Of a DNA stretch of 37,359 nt, positions 1 to 7,883 are shown piece by piece. A model generated the notes under the pieces. It had not been told where the DNA came from. It was given only the letters and a program-made list of their open reading frames with translations, and ran no database searches. The stretch is from Pseudomonadota bacterium (GTDB lineage Bacteria > Pseudomonadota > Alphaproteobacteria > Geminicoccales > Geminicoccaceae), in the NCBI GenBank assembly GCA_030549795.1, contig JAUQQO010000043.1:1-37359 (forward strand). Direction: 5' to 3'. The first letter of the stretch is position 1. Each line of letters begins with the position of its first letter. Made by a program: the position numbers and the translations under genes.

Positions 1-18
1 GATAGGCCGCGTGGCCTG

Positions 19-699
19 CTCTGAAGCCTCGCCCTGACGAAGAAGGGATTAAGACAAGCCGGCGGACCGCGACGATGCGGCCGGCATCGCTCTGAAGCCT
101 CGCCCTGACGAAGAAGGGATTAAGACGTCGCGCGGCGGCACAATCGTACCGGCGATGGCCCTCTGAAGCCTCGCCCTGACGAAGAAGGGATTAAGACGAG
201 GTCGTAAATAACGACCCCGGCAGGAAGGGTCCTCTGAAGCCTCGCCCTGACGAAGAAGGGATTAAGACAAAAAGTTCTCGAAGGAGCCGCACCGCCGTTC
301 GAACTCTGAAGCCTCGCCCTGACGAAGAAGGGATTAAGACAGACGGACCGCGCCAATCTCTCAAGCTCTGCGCGCTCTGAAGCCTCGCCCTGACGAAGAA
401 GGGATTAAGACCGGTCCGTTAGGACATTATCTTGCCAAGAAATCGCCACTCTGAAGCCTCGCCCTGACGAAGAAGGGATTAAGACCGTGCGGGGTCAGGT
501 TCCTGATCCTCATCGGTCTTCTCTGAAGCCTCGCCCTGACGAAGAAGGGATTAAGACCACGCGCTACACGACGCGCGCCACCCGCAGCACGCTCTGAAGC
601 CTCGCCCTGACGAAGAAGGGATTAAGACGGACCGCTACCACTTGGCAGCGGCCGATGATCCACTCTGAAGCCTCGCCCTGACGAAGAAGGGATCAAGAC
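19..699 (+). CRISPR. CRISPR array, 3' portion (10 repeats, 9 complete spacers)
   Basis: Ten 37-bp direct repeats start at 19, 90, 161, 232, 304, 375, 449, 521, 592 and 663. Each begins CTCTGAAGCC and ends GGGATTAAGAC. The nine spacers are unique and 34-37 nt long. The last repeat (663-699) is the only variant, with GATCAAGAC for GATTAAGAC; a decayed terminal repeat is usual at the leader-distal end, so the array probably reads on the plus strand with its leader off the left edge. The 3' end ATTAAGAC has the form of an 8-nt crRNA 5' handle and suggests a class 1 (type III or I) system, but no cas gene is in the window to confirm this. Bases 1-18 are probably the end of another spacer. Confidence 0.97.
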
Positions 700-762
700 A
701 ATCCGCGCTAAAAAAACATCGCGCAACGCACCGCGCACGTCGCCGGTTACGCGTTCGGCAAC

Positions 763-795
763 AAAAAAGCCCGGGACCCGCTTCGGGTACCGGGC
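763..795 (-). terminator. Rho-independent terminator of the homogentisate operon
   Basis: Bases 769-795 form a strong hairpin: a 6-bp GCCCGG/CCGGGC stem, one mismatch, then a 5-bp ACCCG/CGGGT stem with a 3-nt loop. Six A residues at 763-768 become a U-tract when read on the minus strand. It lies about 75 bp beyond the maiA stop, and so closes the minus-strand operon before the CRISPR array. Confidence 0.85.
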
Positions 796-868
796 ACGCA
801 CAACAAACGCAGATCAGCGGCTCGAGCGCATCTGCCGCAAGCGGCGGACGCGGCGCCGCGCGCCCGTT

Positions 869-1513
869 TTACCCTTTGGGCGCGTCGGGCTGACGCTCGG
901 GAGCCGCCGCGCGCACCGCTTCTAGCGCCAGCATGGCGCGCTCCGCCGCGAGCAGGCGCGGAAACGAGTCGAGCGGCAAGCCGTAACGGCGGGCGTTGTA
1001 GAGCTGCGGAACGAGCAAACAGTCGGCGATCGTCGGGTTGGCGCCGAAACAGAAGGGACCCGGTTCATTTTCCACCATCGCCGCGCAGGCCGAGAGCCCC
1101 GCTTCGAGCCAGCGGTGGTGCCAGCGCTGCTCGGCTTGCGCATCCAGGCCGAGCACGTCGTGCAGATAGCGCCGCACGGCGAGGTTCGAGAGCGGGTGGA
1201 TCTCGCAGGCGATGGCGAGCGCAAACGCGCGCACGCGCGCGCGGGCAAAGGGCTCGCGCGGCAAAAGCGGCGGCTCCGGTACCGTCTCCTCGAGCCATTC
1301 GAGGATGGCGAGCGATTGCGTGAGCGGCCGACCGTCCACTTCCAGCGTCGGCACGAGCGCCTGCGGATGGCGGGCGCGGTAGGCGGGATCGGCCTGCTCG
1401 TCGCGCAGAAGGTCGACCGCGCGATACTCGTAGGCGAGGCCTTTAAGCCCGAGGGCGATGCGCACCCGATAGGATGCCGAGGAGCGCCAATAGCTATAGA
1501 GCACGAGCCTCAC
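869..1513 (-). CDS. maiA: Maleylacetoacetate isomerase (zeta-class glutathione transferase)
   Basis: The 214-aa product matches the length of zeta-class GSTs. The family catalyses glutathione-dependent cis-trans isomerisation of maleylacetoacetate to fumarylacetoacetate in the cytosol. The N-terminal thioredoxin-like half has the active-site signature SSASYRVRIALGLKG near residues 11-25 (family form SSCSWRVRIAL). The all-helical C-terminal half contains NPTIADCLLVPQLYNA, a typical zeta-GST stretch. The GTG start at 1513 was chosen because it overlaps the DUF2783 stop as GTGA and places the first beta-strand (RLVLYSYWRSS) at the N-terminus; an in-frame ATG at 1534 would lie inside the upstream gene. 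It is the last gene of the operon with hmgA and fahA, which supports the assignment. A more general GST role is unlikely given that context. Confidence 0.92.
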   Translation of the reverse strand: MRLVLYSYWRSSASYRVRIALGLKGLAYEYRAVDLLRDEQADPAYRARHPQALVPTLEVDGRPLTQSLAILEWLEETVPEPPLLPREPFARARVRAFALAIACEIHPLSNLAVRRYLHDVLGLDAQAEQRWHHRWLEAGLSACAAMVENEPGPFCFGANPTIADCLLVPQLYNARRYGLPLDSFPRLLAAERAMLALEAVRAAAPERQPDAPKG

Positions 1514-1725
1514 GCCTCTCGCTCCCCTTCGCACACCGCCGCTCGCGCTGCCGCGATCGCCTGTTCGAGCAGGGCCTCATCGCCCAGCTGGTTGGCGAGC
1601 AAGAGGACCAAAGCGGCGTCGAGCCGGCGGCTCTGCTCGGCTGTGAGGCCTTCGTGCGCGCGCACGAGGCGCACGAACACCGCATCCGGATCGGCGAGAT
1701 GCAGGCGGCTGTCGAGCTCAGCCAT
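1510..1725 (-). CDS. DUF2783 family small protein
   Basis: This 71-aa acidic protein contains LADPDAVFVRLVRAHEGLTAE and ALVLLLANQLGD, which resemble the DUF2783 family as I remember it; no database search was possible. Its function is unknown. It is predicted to be small, helical and cytosolic, with no signal peptide or membrane segment. Its ATG overlaps the stop of the FAD monooxygenase by one base (TGATG), and its stop overlaps the maiA start (GTGA), so its translation is coupled to both. DUF2783 proteins tend to sit beside flavoprotein monooxygenases of this type, so an accessory role for the monooxygenase is plausible but unproven. A longer in-frame reading upstream to 1872 lies entirely within the monooxygenase gene and was not used. 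Confidence 0.8.
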   Translation of the reverse strand: MAELDSRLHLADPDAVFVRLVRAHEGLTAEQSRRLDAALVLLLANQLGDEALLEQAIAAARAAVCEGEREA

Positions 1726-3320
1726 CACGCAGCCCTCCGCACGGTAGCACCCGAACGTCCCATGAGGCGGTCGAGCGCGGCCGTGATGCGCACCGGATCG
1801 ATGTCGCGCCAGCGCGCGGCGACATGCTGATCGGGGCGCACAAGATAAGTCGTACCGGGCTTCGCGTCCCAACGCTCCGCCGCAAGACCCTCGGCGGGTA
1901 GGTTGACGGTCCGCACCCCGGCGAGCGTCGGCGCCGCCGCCCCGAACACGAGGATAGTCGGCTCGCCGCCCAACCGCTGCATAAGGAAGCTCCCATCCGC
2001 GAGCGGCGCGTCGATGGCCGGCGCGCCCGGGGCCGGCCCGCCCGCCCAGGTGTCGACATCCGCGGTCGAAAGCGGGCTCGCCCGATAGTGATGCGGGGTG
2101 GAGAGCCGACCGGCGTTGACCATCGCACGGGCGAAGGCGTGTCCGCGGGCGAGAAGCAGCACCGCATCGCGATAGGCGCGCGCGGCATCGCCGCGTGGGG
2201 TGATGAAGTCGGTGGCGCGCGTCGAATGGAGAATGTTCTCATCCGCCGCCGGGATGCGCTCGGCATCGTAGCTGTCGAGCAGGCTCTCGGGAGCGCGGCC
2301 CTGCAGCACGGCTGCGAGCTTCCAGACCAGATTGTCGGCGTCCTGCACTCCGCCGTTGCCGCCGCGGGCGCCGAACGGGCTCACTTGGTGCGCGCTGTCG
2401 CCCACGAAGAAGATGTGGCCGTGGCGGAAGCGCGCCAGGCGCCGGCAGCGGAAAGTGTAGACGCTCACCCATTCGAGCGCGAACGGCACATCGGGCCCGA
2501 GCATGGCGCGGATGCGTGCTGATACCCGCTCGGGGTCCTTCTCGGCCTCCGGGTCGGCTTCGGCGCCGAGCTGAAAGTCGATGCGCCAGACGTCATCGGG
2601 CTGCTTGTGCAAGAGCACCGACTGGCCGGGATGGAAGGGCGGGTCGAACCAGAAGCGGCGCTCGGCCGGCAGCTCCATGCCGCGGATGAGCACATCGGCG
2701 ATCAAGAAGCGGTCGCGGAACACCTGGCCCTCGAAGGCGAGGCCGAGCTGCTCGCGAATGGTCGAACGCGCTCCATCGCAGGCGAGCACCCATTCGGCGG
2801 CCAGGCGGTAGGAACCGGCGGGTGTGGCGATGTCGAGGAGGACGCCATCGTCGCGAGGCGTGACCGCTTGTACCCGGTTTTTCCAGCGCAAATCCACGCG
2901 GCCGGAAGCGGTGCAGGCTTCGACCAGCCACTCTTCGAGATAGTATTGCTGAAGGTTGACGAAGGCCGGCATGCGGTGGCCGGGCTCGGGTAAGAGATCG
3001 AACTCGTATGCGAGCTTGTCCTTGAAGAAGACCTTGCCGATTTTCCAGGTGACACCCTTATCGAGCAGTTTTTGTCCGAGGCCGAGGCGGTCGTAGATCT
3101 CGAGCGTACGCTTCGACCAGCAGATGGCGCGGCTGCCGAAGCTCACCGTGTCGTCATCGTCGAGGAGGATGCAGGATATGCCGTGCCGCGCGAGGTCGAG
3201 GGCGCAGGTGAGGCCGACCACGCCCGCACCCACCACCACCACGCGCGCCTGGCCTTCCCCGCGTGCGAGCTCCGGTGGCGGCTGAAAGGGATAGACGGGG
3301 TTGGTGTAGGTGGTAGGCAC
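1725..3320 (-). CDS. FAD-dependent aromatic monooxygenase (MhpA/UbiH-like)
   Basis: The 531-aa group A flavoprotein hydroxylase has a Rossmann dinucleotide motif VVVVGAGVVG at about 27-36, a CDGARS motif at 181-186 and the FAD-ribityl motif GDSAHQVSPFGARGGNGG from 307. These are hallmarks of the 3-(3-hydroxyphenyl)propionate hydroxylase/UbiH family, which uses NAD(P)H and O2 to hydroxylate phenolic rings. The GTG start at 3320 follows a clear AAGGAGGAG ribosome-binding site that overlaps the end of the upstream MBL gene; the open frame extends upstream to 3446 but only as a shadow. Its place in the hmgA-fahA-maiA operon, with no hpd gene, suggests it forms homogentisate from a compound such as 3-hydroxyphenylacetate. 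The substrate is inferred from context alone; the flavoprotein fold is secure. Confidence 0.88.
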   Translation of the reverse strand: MPTTYTNPVYPFQPPPELARGEGQARVVVVGAGVVGLTCALDLARHGISCILLDDDDTVSFGSRAICWSKRTLEIYDRLGLGQKLLDKGVTWKIGKVFFKDKLAYEFDLLPEPGHRMPAFVNLQQYYLEEWLVEACTASGRVDLRWKNRVQAVTPRDDGVLLDIATPAGSYRLAAEWVLACDGARSTIREQLGLAFEGQVFRDRFLIADVLIRGMELPAERRFWFDPPFHPGQSVLLHKQPDDVWRIDFQLGAEADPEAEKDPERVSARIRAMLGPDVPFALEWVSVYTFRCRRLARFRHGHIFFVGDSAHQVSPFGARGGNGGVQDADNLVWKLAAVLQGRAPESLLDSYDAERIPAADENILHSTRATDFITPRGDAARAYRDAVLLLARGHAFARAMVNAGRLSTPHHYRASPLSTADVDTWAGGPAPGAPAIDAPLADGSFLMQRLGGEPTILVFGAAAPTLAGVRTVNLPAEGLAAERWDAKPGTTYLVRPDQHVAARWRDIDPVRITAALDRLMGRSGATVRRAA

Positions 3321-3324
3321 GGGC

Positions 3325-4314
3325 TTACTCCTCCTTTGGCAGCTCGACCCCGGCGATGGTCGCCGCCCCCTCGAGCGCGTGCCAGAGCTCGAGGTCGCGC
3401 GCCGCTGTCCACACCCGCGGCCGATCGATGCCGAGCGCTTCATCATAGGCGCGGGCCACGTTGAACGGCATACAGTGGTCGAAGATCACCCACTCGCCGA
3501 ACTCGGGGCGCAGGGCAGCCATGACCTTGTCGTAGGTCTTTTTGAGCGTGTCGCCGCGCGCCACGCGGCTCTTTACCAGGCCGAACAAGCGCCGCACGAA
3601 GGCTTCCGTGCCCTCAATGGCGAGCTGGCAGTCGGCGGGGTTGGTAGCCGCGCGCCCGCGGCCGGGGACGAGCGCTTGCGGCTCAAGCGCGCGCAACGCC
3701 GCGAGCACACCCGGCCAGTCGGAGAGATGCGCATCGCCGCAATAGGGTGTGGCGCCGAACTCGACCGTATCGCCGGCGAACAGCACGCGCTCTTTGGGCA
3801 ACCAGACGATGGTGTCGCCTTGGGTGTGGGCGCGGCCGATGTGGATCACGCGCACCTCACGGGTGCCGAGCCACAGCGTCATCTCGGACGCGAAGGTGAG
3901 TGTCGGCCAGGTAAGGCCGGGGATCTCCTCCTTGCCCGCGAACAGCCGCGGGAAGCGGCCGATCTCACTGGCCATGTCGGCTTCGCCGCGCTCGGCGATG
4001 AGCGCCCGGGTGGCCGCCGAGGCGACGATGTGGTCGGCGCGGTAGGCCGAGGCGCCGAGCGTGCGCACGGCGTGATAGTGCGAGAGCACCACCCAGCGCA
4101 CCGGCTTGTCGGTCACGGTGCGGATCTGGTCGAGCACCCGGCGGGCAAGACGCGGGGTGGCTTGGGCGTCGACCACCATCACGCAGTCCTCGCCGATGAT
4201 CACGCCGGTGTTCGGATCGCCTTCGGCGGTAAAGGCGTAGACCCCTTCCGCGATCTCATCGAAGCTGACTTTCTTTTCAGTCAAATCTTGGGTGCTCGCG
4301 AAAGGTTTGCTCAT
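3325..4314 (-). CDS. MBL-fold hydrolase-like protein with an incomplete metal site
   Basis: This 329-aa protein has the metallo-beta-lactamase layout, but several classic ligands are changed. The HxHxDH motif reads HYHAVR (79-84), so Asp and the third His are Val and Arg. The His of GRAHTQGD (163) and the Asp of FAGDT (182) remain, while the final PGHG motif is PGRG (Arg219). A full dinuclear zinc centre therefore looks impossible. As I recall, similar replacements occur in homologues beside homogentisate genes, so this may be a subfamily trait rather than decay. There is no signal peptide, so it should act in the cytosol. The ATG overlaps the fahA stop as ATGA. The reaction is unknown; a thioester, lactone or repair hydrolase in the aromatic pathway is possible. 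Confidence 0.8.
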   Translation of the reverse strand: MSKPFASTQDLTEKKVSFDEIAEGVYAFTAEGDPNTGVIIGEDCVMVVDAQATPRLARRVLDQIRTVTDKPVRWVVLSHYHAVRTLGASAYRADHIVASAATRALIAERGEADMASEIGRFPRLFAGKEEIPGLTWPTLTFASEMTLWLGTREVRVIHIGRAHTQGDTIVWLPKERVLFAGDTVEFGATPYCGDAHLSDWPGVLAALRALEPQALVPGRGRAATNPADCQLAIEGTEAFVRRLFGLVKSRVARGDTLKKTYDKVMAALRPEFGEWVIFDHCMPFNVARAYDEALGIDRPRVWTAARDLELWHALEGAATIAGVELPKEE

Positions 4315-5333
4315 GATGCCCCCCGTCGAAAGGCGACCACTTCTTGATCAATGGCACCGAAAATCGAACGTCCCGCGTCGTCCAGCATCTCGATGCGGAT
4401 GCGGCTGCCCGGCCGCATGAAGGGCGTGCGCGGCGCACCGGTTTCGATCGTCTCATACATGCGCAGCTCGGCGATGCAGGCATAGCCCACCCCGCCCGCT
4501 TCGATGCTGGAGCCGTGCAGCCCGCCCTGGCGGTTGGATACCGTACCTCCGCCTAAGATGGTGCCGGCTGCGAGCGCGCGCGTCTTGGCGGCGTGGACGA
4601 TGAGCTCGGGAAAGGAGAAGTGCATGTCGATCCCGGCGTCGGGCTTGCCGAACAGCCGCCCGTCGAGGGTGCACAACAGCGCCCCATGGACGCGCTCTCC
4701 GTCCCAACGCGGCCCGAGCTCATCTAGTGTGACCGCGACCGGCGAGAGCGCAGAGGCCGGCTTGGAAATGAAGAAGCCGAAGCCCTTGGCGAGTTCGGCC
4801 GGGATCAAGTTGCGCAAGGAGACATCGTTGACGAGCAAGACGAGGCGGATGGCAGCGCGCGCTTCTTCGAGCGTCGCCGCCATCGGCACATCACCCAACA
4901 CGACCGCCACTTCCGCCTCGAAGTCGAGACCGTGCGCTTCGTCGATGAGCGGAATGGGGTCGGTGGGGCCCAAAAAGCCATCCGAGCCGCCCTGGTAGAT
5001 GAGCGGATCGGTGCGAAAGGAGGGCGGCATCTCGGCACCGCGCGCCCGGCGCACGAGTTCGACGTGGTTGAGGTATGCCGAGCCGTCCGCCCATTGCCAG
5101 GTGCGCGGAAAAGGAGCGGCACAGGCGCGGGGATCGAAGGGAAAGGCATCCTCGGCGCGGCCGGCCTCGAGGGCTTCCGCCTCCTCGCGTAGGCGCGGCT
5201 CCACCTCCGCCCAGCGGTCCATCGCCTCGAGCATGGTGGTGGCGGCGCAGGCCCGCACCGCGTAGGAGAGATCGCGGGTGACCAGGACCAGTCTCCCGTC
5301 CCGGCCACCCTCGCGCAGTGTTGCGAGCTTCAC
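4311..5333 (-). CDS. fahA: Fumarylacetoacetate hydrolase (FAH family)
   Basis: The 340-aa protein has the FAH C-terminal fold. DFEAEVAVVLGDV (137-149) supplies the acidic metal ligands, LVNDVSLRNL (167-176) follows, and GGGTVSNRQGGLHGSS (261-276) is the late glycine-rich core. The N-terminal ~75 residues match the short N-terminal domain of the bacterial enzyme class. The reaction is Mg/Ca-dependent cleavage of fumarylacetoacetate to fumarate and acetoacetate, the last step of homogentisate breakdown. The GTG start at 5333 is 7 nt after the hmgA stop, with a GAGG Shine-Dalgarno sequence overlapping that stop. FAH-fold proteins include other hydrolases and decarboxylases, but the position between hmgA and maiA makes fumarylacetoacetase the best call. 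Confidence 0.92.
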   Translation of the reverse strand: MKLATLREGGRDGRLVLVTRDLSYAVRACAATTMLEAMDRWAEVEPRLREEAEALEAGRAEDAFPFDPRACAAPFPRTWQWADGSAYLNHVELVRRARGAEMPPSFRTDPLIYQGGSDGFLGPTDPIPLIDEAHGLDFEAEVAVVLGDVPMAATLEEARAAIRLVLLVNDVSLRNLIPAELAKGFGFFISKPASALSPVAVTLDELGPRWDGERVHGALLCTLDGRLFGKPDAGIDMHFSFPELIVHAAKTRALAAGTILGGGTVSNRQGGLHGSSIEAGGVGYACIAELRMYETIETGAPRTPFMRPGSRIRIEMLDDAGRSIFGAIDQEVVAFRRGAS

Positions 5334-5340
5334 GTGGGCC

Positions 5341-6492
5341 TCACTCGGCAGCGAGGCGCTGCGGCTCGCGCTTGACCTTCCAGCTGTCGGCGTAGTCCGG
5401 CACTTCGCTTGCGAGTGCTGCCGGGCCGAGCTCGAGCGCGTCGCGGGTATCCAGCATCACCGCATATTCGTCGGTGGCCGGCTTGGGCTGCACGAAGGCG
5501 CGCTCGAGAGCCTTGGGGTGCGGCCCGTGGGTGAAGCCGCAGGGATGGAAGGTGATCATCCCCGCCTTGATATTATCGCGCGAGAAGAAATCACCGGCGT
5601 GATAGAAGAGAACCTCATCGTAATCGTCGTTGTTGTGGAAGAAGGGCACCTTGAGCGCGCCCGGATCGGTCTCGAACGGCCTGGGCGTGAAGGTGCAGAT
5701 GACGAAGCGGTTGGCGACCCAAGTGGTGTGCGCCGAGGGCGGCAGATGGTAGCGATGGCTGGCAAGCGGCCGAATGTCCTTGATGGACAGGCGCACCGGC
5801 GCGAGATCGCCGTGCCAGCCCACGGCATCGAGCGGGTTGAAGGGGTAAGTGCAAATCGAGATCTTGTTGTTGCGCTTGATGAGCACCCGCGTGCGCTCTT
5901 CGCTCTGCTGCCGCTCGAAGGCCTCATCGATCTTGGGCGTATCCAAGACGGCCGGATCGAAGATCGCATGGTGTCCCAAAATCCCCTTCTCGGGGAGCAT
6001 GTAGGTGCTGCCGGTGGCCTCGATCAGCAGACAGGTCGTCGGCTTGGTGCTCTCGATCCGCCACATGGTGCTGCGCGGCAGCACGATGTAGTCGCCAGTG
6101 CGGTACTCGAGATGGCCGTAGTCGCAGAACAGATGCCCCTCGCCCTCGTGGACGAAGATCAACTCGTCGCCGTCGGCGTTGCGGGCGAGGTGGTCCATCT
6201 TCTCAGGTGCCCGCCAAAAGCGCAGACGGACATGGGCGTTGTAGAGCACCTCAGGAGCGTCGAAGGGCGAGGGATGCGGCCCCTGAACGCGGTTGAGGTC
6301 GAAGGCGCGCGGGCGCAGAGGACCCTCCCAGGACTCCCAGCCGGTCGGCGGATGCCGGTGGTACATCTGGGTGGCGGGGCCGAAGAAGCCCTCCTTGCCG
6401 AGCTCGCGCTCGAAGGTGCCTTCCGGCAGATCCGCATGCGCCTGACGGCTGGTCCGCCCCTCAAGACGCGGGAACCGGATGTAGTGCCTCAT
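5341..6492 (-). CDS. hmgA: Homogentisate 1,2-dioxygenase
   Basis: The 383-aa cupin-fold enzyme is the shorter bacterial form of the ring-cleaving dioxygenase. It converts homogentisate and O2 to maleylacetoacetate with a non-haem Fe(II) centre. The likely iron ligands are in FFHNNDDYDEVLFYH (His286, Glu293) and GFTHGPHP (His322 or His325). GDYIVLPRSTMWRI and HEGEGHLF are typical of the N-terminal cupin half. The ATG at 6492 follows a GGAGAGAG Shine-Dalgarno sequence. It is the first gene of the minus-strand operon, directly behind the MarR-controlled promoter at 6543-6570. The open frame extends to 6570, but that extension crosses the promoter and lacks family similarity. Confidence 0.95.
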   Translation of the reverse strand: MRHYIRFPRLEGRTSRQAHADLPEGTFERELGKEGFFGPATQMYHRHPPTGWESWEGPLRPRAFDLNRVQGPHPSPFDAPEVLYNAHVRLRFWRAPEKMDHLARNADGDELIFVHEGEGHLFCDYGHLEYRTGDYIVLPRSTMWRIESTKPTTCLLIEATGSTYMLPEKGILGHHAIFDPAVLDTPKIDEAFERQQSEERTRVLIKRNNKISICTYPFNPLDAVGWHGDLAPVRLSIKDIRPLASHRYHLPPSAHTTWVANRFVICTFTPRPFETDPGALKVPFFHNNDDYDEVLFYHAGDFFSRDNIKAGMITFHPCGFTHGPHPKALERAFVQPKPATDEYAVMLDTRDALELGPAALASEVPDYADSWKVKREPQRLAAE

Positions 6493-6518
6493 CGCTCTCT
6501 CTCCGCTGGCAGCAGGCC

Positions 6519-6570
6519 TTGCCGACCTCCCCTCGGCGGATGATAATGTTTCATATGAAACGAATGTCAA
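6519..6570. promoter_or_regulatory. Divergent hmgA/marR promoters with a MarR-type operator
   Basis: Minus strand: a perfect -35 TTGACA (6565-6570) lies 16 bp from -10 CATTAT (6543-6548), upstream of hmgA. Plus strand: -35 TTGCCG (6519-6524) lies 17 bp from -10 GATAAT (6542-6547), towards marR. A perfect 14-bp palindrome GTTTCATATGAAAC (6548-6561) fills most of the hmgA spacer and touches both -10 elements. A protein bound there would block both promoters. The elements are read directly; MarR binding is inferred from the neighbouring regulator gene. Confidence 0.75.
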
Positions 6571-7082
6571 CGGTCCGCGTGCACCATCCGCCCTCCCGCG
6601 CCGGTGAACCGGGATCCGGTTTCCGGCTGGAGGAGTTCCTGCCCTACCGGCTGTCGGTGACCGCCAACCGCATGAGCCGCGCCTTCGCGCGTGCCTATGC
6701 CGAGCGCTTTGGGCTTTCGATTCCGGAGTGGCGGGTGATGGCGGTGCTCGGAACCGGCGGACCGATGCCGGCCTCGGCGATCGTCGAGCGGACGGCGATG
6801 GACAAGGTGAAGGTCAGCCGTGCGGTGGCGGCGCTCGAAGGCAAAGGCCTTGTGCTGCGTAGGCCGCACCCCAACGATCGCCGCTCAGCGCTGCTCGACC
6901 TCACCGCGGAGGGACGCGCGGTGTTCGAGCAAATCGTGCCGCTCGCCCGCGCGCTCGAAGCCGAGCTCACGGCTGTGCTTGGTCCCGAGGACCGGGCGCT
7001 GCTCGCCACTCTGCTCGCTCGGCTGGATGCCCATCTCGGCAAGCTCGGCACGCCTGAGCGCGATGTCGGCGATCCGGGCTGA
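6555..7082 (+). CDS. MarR family transcriptional regulator of the homogentisate operon
   Basis: This winged-helix protein of about 175 aa carries the MarR signature. A recognition-helix region (ERTAMDKVKVSRAVAALEGKGLV) is followed by the wing RRPHPNDRRSALLDLTAEG, and the protein ends in a dimerisation helix. Members usually bind palindromic operators as dimers and release when an aromatic ligand binds. It is transcribed divergently from hmgA, with a 14-bp palindrome between the two, so it probably represses both hmgA and itself. The start is uncertain. The plus-strand promoter predicts transcription from about 6554, which favours a leaderless ATG at 6555 or the ATG at 6564; the ATG at 6546 has a better Shine-Dalgarno sequence (GGCGGA) but would lie upstream of the predicted transcript. 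The likely effector, homogentisate or a related compound, is inferred. Confidence 0.88.
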   Translation: MKRMSTVRVHHPPSRAGEPGSGFRLEEFLPYRLSVTANRMSRAFARAYAERFGLSIPEWRVMAVLGTGGPMPASAIVERTAMDKVKVSRAVAALEGKGLVLRRPHPNDRRSALLDLTAEGRAVFEQIVPLARALEAELTAVLGPEDRALLATLLARLDAHLGKLGTPERDVGDPG

Positions 7083-7883
7083 CACGCGCACGCCTCCAGC
7101 CATCGCGGTAGCCGCGCGGGTGCAGCTGGGCTCCGCCAGGCGGGCGCCGGCTGCGGTTCGCAACAGCGCGCGGCGGCAAACTGGCTCGACTTTCTAGGAG
7201 CCTCGCGAATGAGCGGCGCCGCACCGCGCCGCTTCGAGCATGGACGGTGGTGAACGGTGCGACAGCGCCGGGCGCGGGATCCGATCCCAGCCGGGGCGAG
7301 GTCGCGCTGGCTCGCACGGGTGGGCTTTTGGGCGCCATCACCCCCTCGACCTTCTTGCCCCACCGAGCACGGCACCCGTACGACCCCGCGCACCGCTCGC
7401 GCCGACGCTGCCGAGTGCCATCCACCCCGAAGCCGCGCGGCATCCCGCGCGAGCGCTCGTATCGGCCGGGGTGCCGAGTGCGGCTGGCCCGTGTCTCCGC
7501 CCCGCTCCGCGCCGCGCGTAAGTGGAGCCTTGCATGGGGCGCTTTCACCGCACGGTTGTCGCGTGCCGATGCGTGCACGCTCATCGCACGTGCAGCGCGT
7601 GAGCCCGCACGCCCGCAGCCTCCGACGGCCCACGACCGAGTTCCTGCAGCCGCGATCGCACGTGCGGGCGCGCGAGCCCAAACACCCGCAGCCGCTGCTG
7701 CGCCCGCATGGCGCCCGCGCGCGCCGAACAACAGCGGAGTGCGCCCGAACAGTGCCGGGTGCGCACCCGCCGGCTGTGCCCGTGCGCGCATCGCCACGCG
7801 ATGCGGCGGTAGGTGTGCGGTTCTCCTCCCGGCGCGTCGCACGAGCCGGGGTTGCGCGATCCGTTGCCGGGCGCCTTGCCGGC
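7083..7883. other. Gene-free GC-rich island
   Basis: About 800 bp carry no convincing gene. Open frames run through it in several phases but give only Ala/Arg/Pro-rich, non-family translations, which is normal for GC-rich DNA without stops. It does hold structure. There is a perfect 8-bp stem with a 3-nt loop (7787-7805), a 14-bp palindrome CGGGTGCGCACCCG (7756-7769), GGGATC-C-GATCCC (7276-7288), and an imperfect direct repeat of about 38 nt (7583-7620 and 7655-7693, 72 bp apart). No tRNA, rRNA or terminator with a T-tract is visible. Confidence 0.6.

Noticed and set aside
198-231. Spacer 3 contains an inverted repeat GGTCGT/ACGACC
   Set aside because: It is a property of one captured spacer. 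It recurs in no other spacer and probably reflects the source DNA.
120-356. A 78-codon minus-strand frame across the CRISPR array
   Set aside because: It is a translation of the repeats (the same peptide recurs every repeat) and not a gene.
5278-6543. A 421-codon plus-strand frame antisense to hmgA
   Set aside because: It is a shadow of a highly conserved enzyme gene and has no motif of its own.
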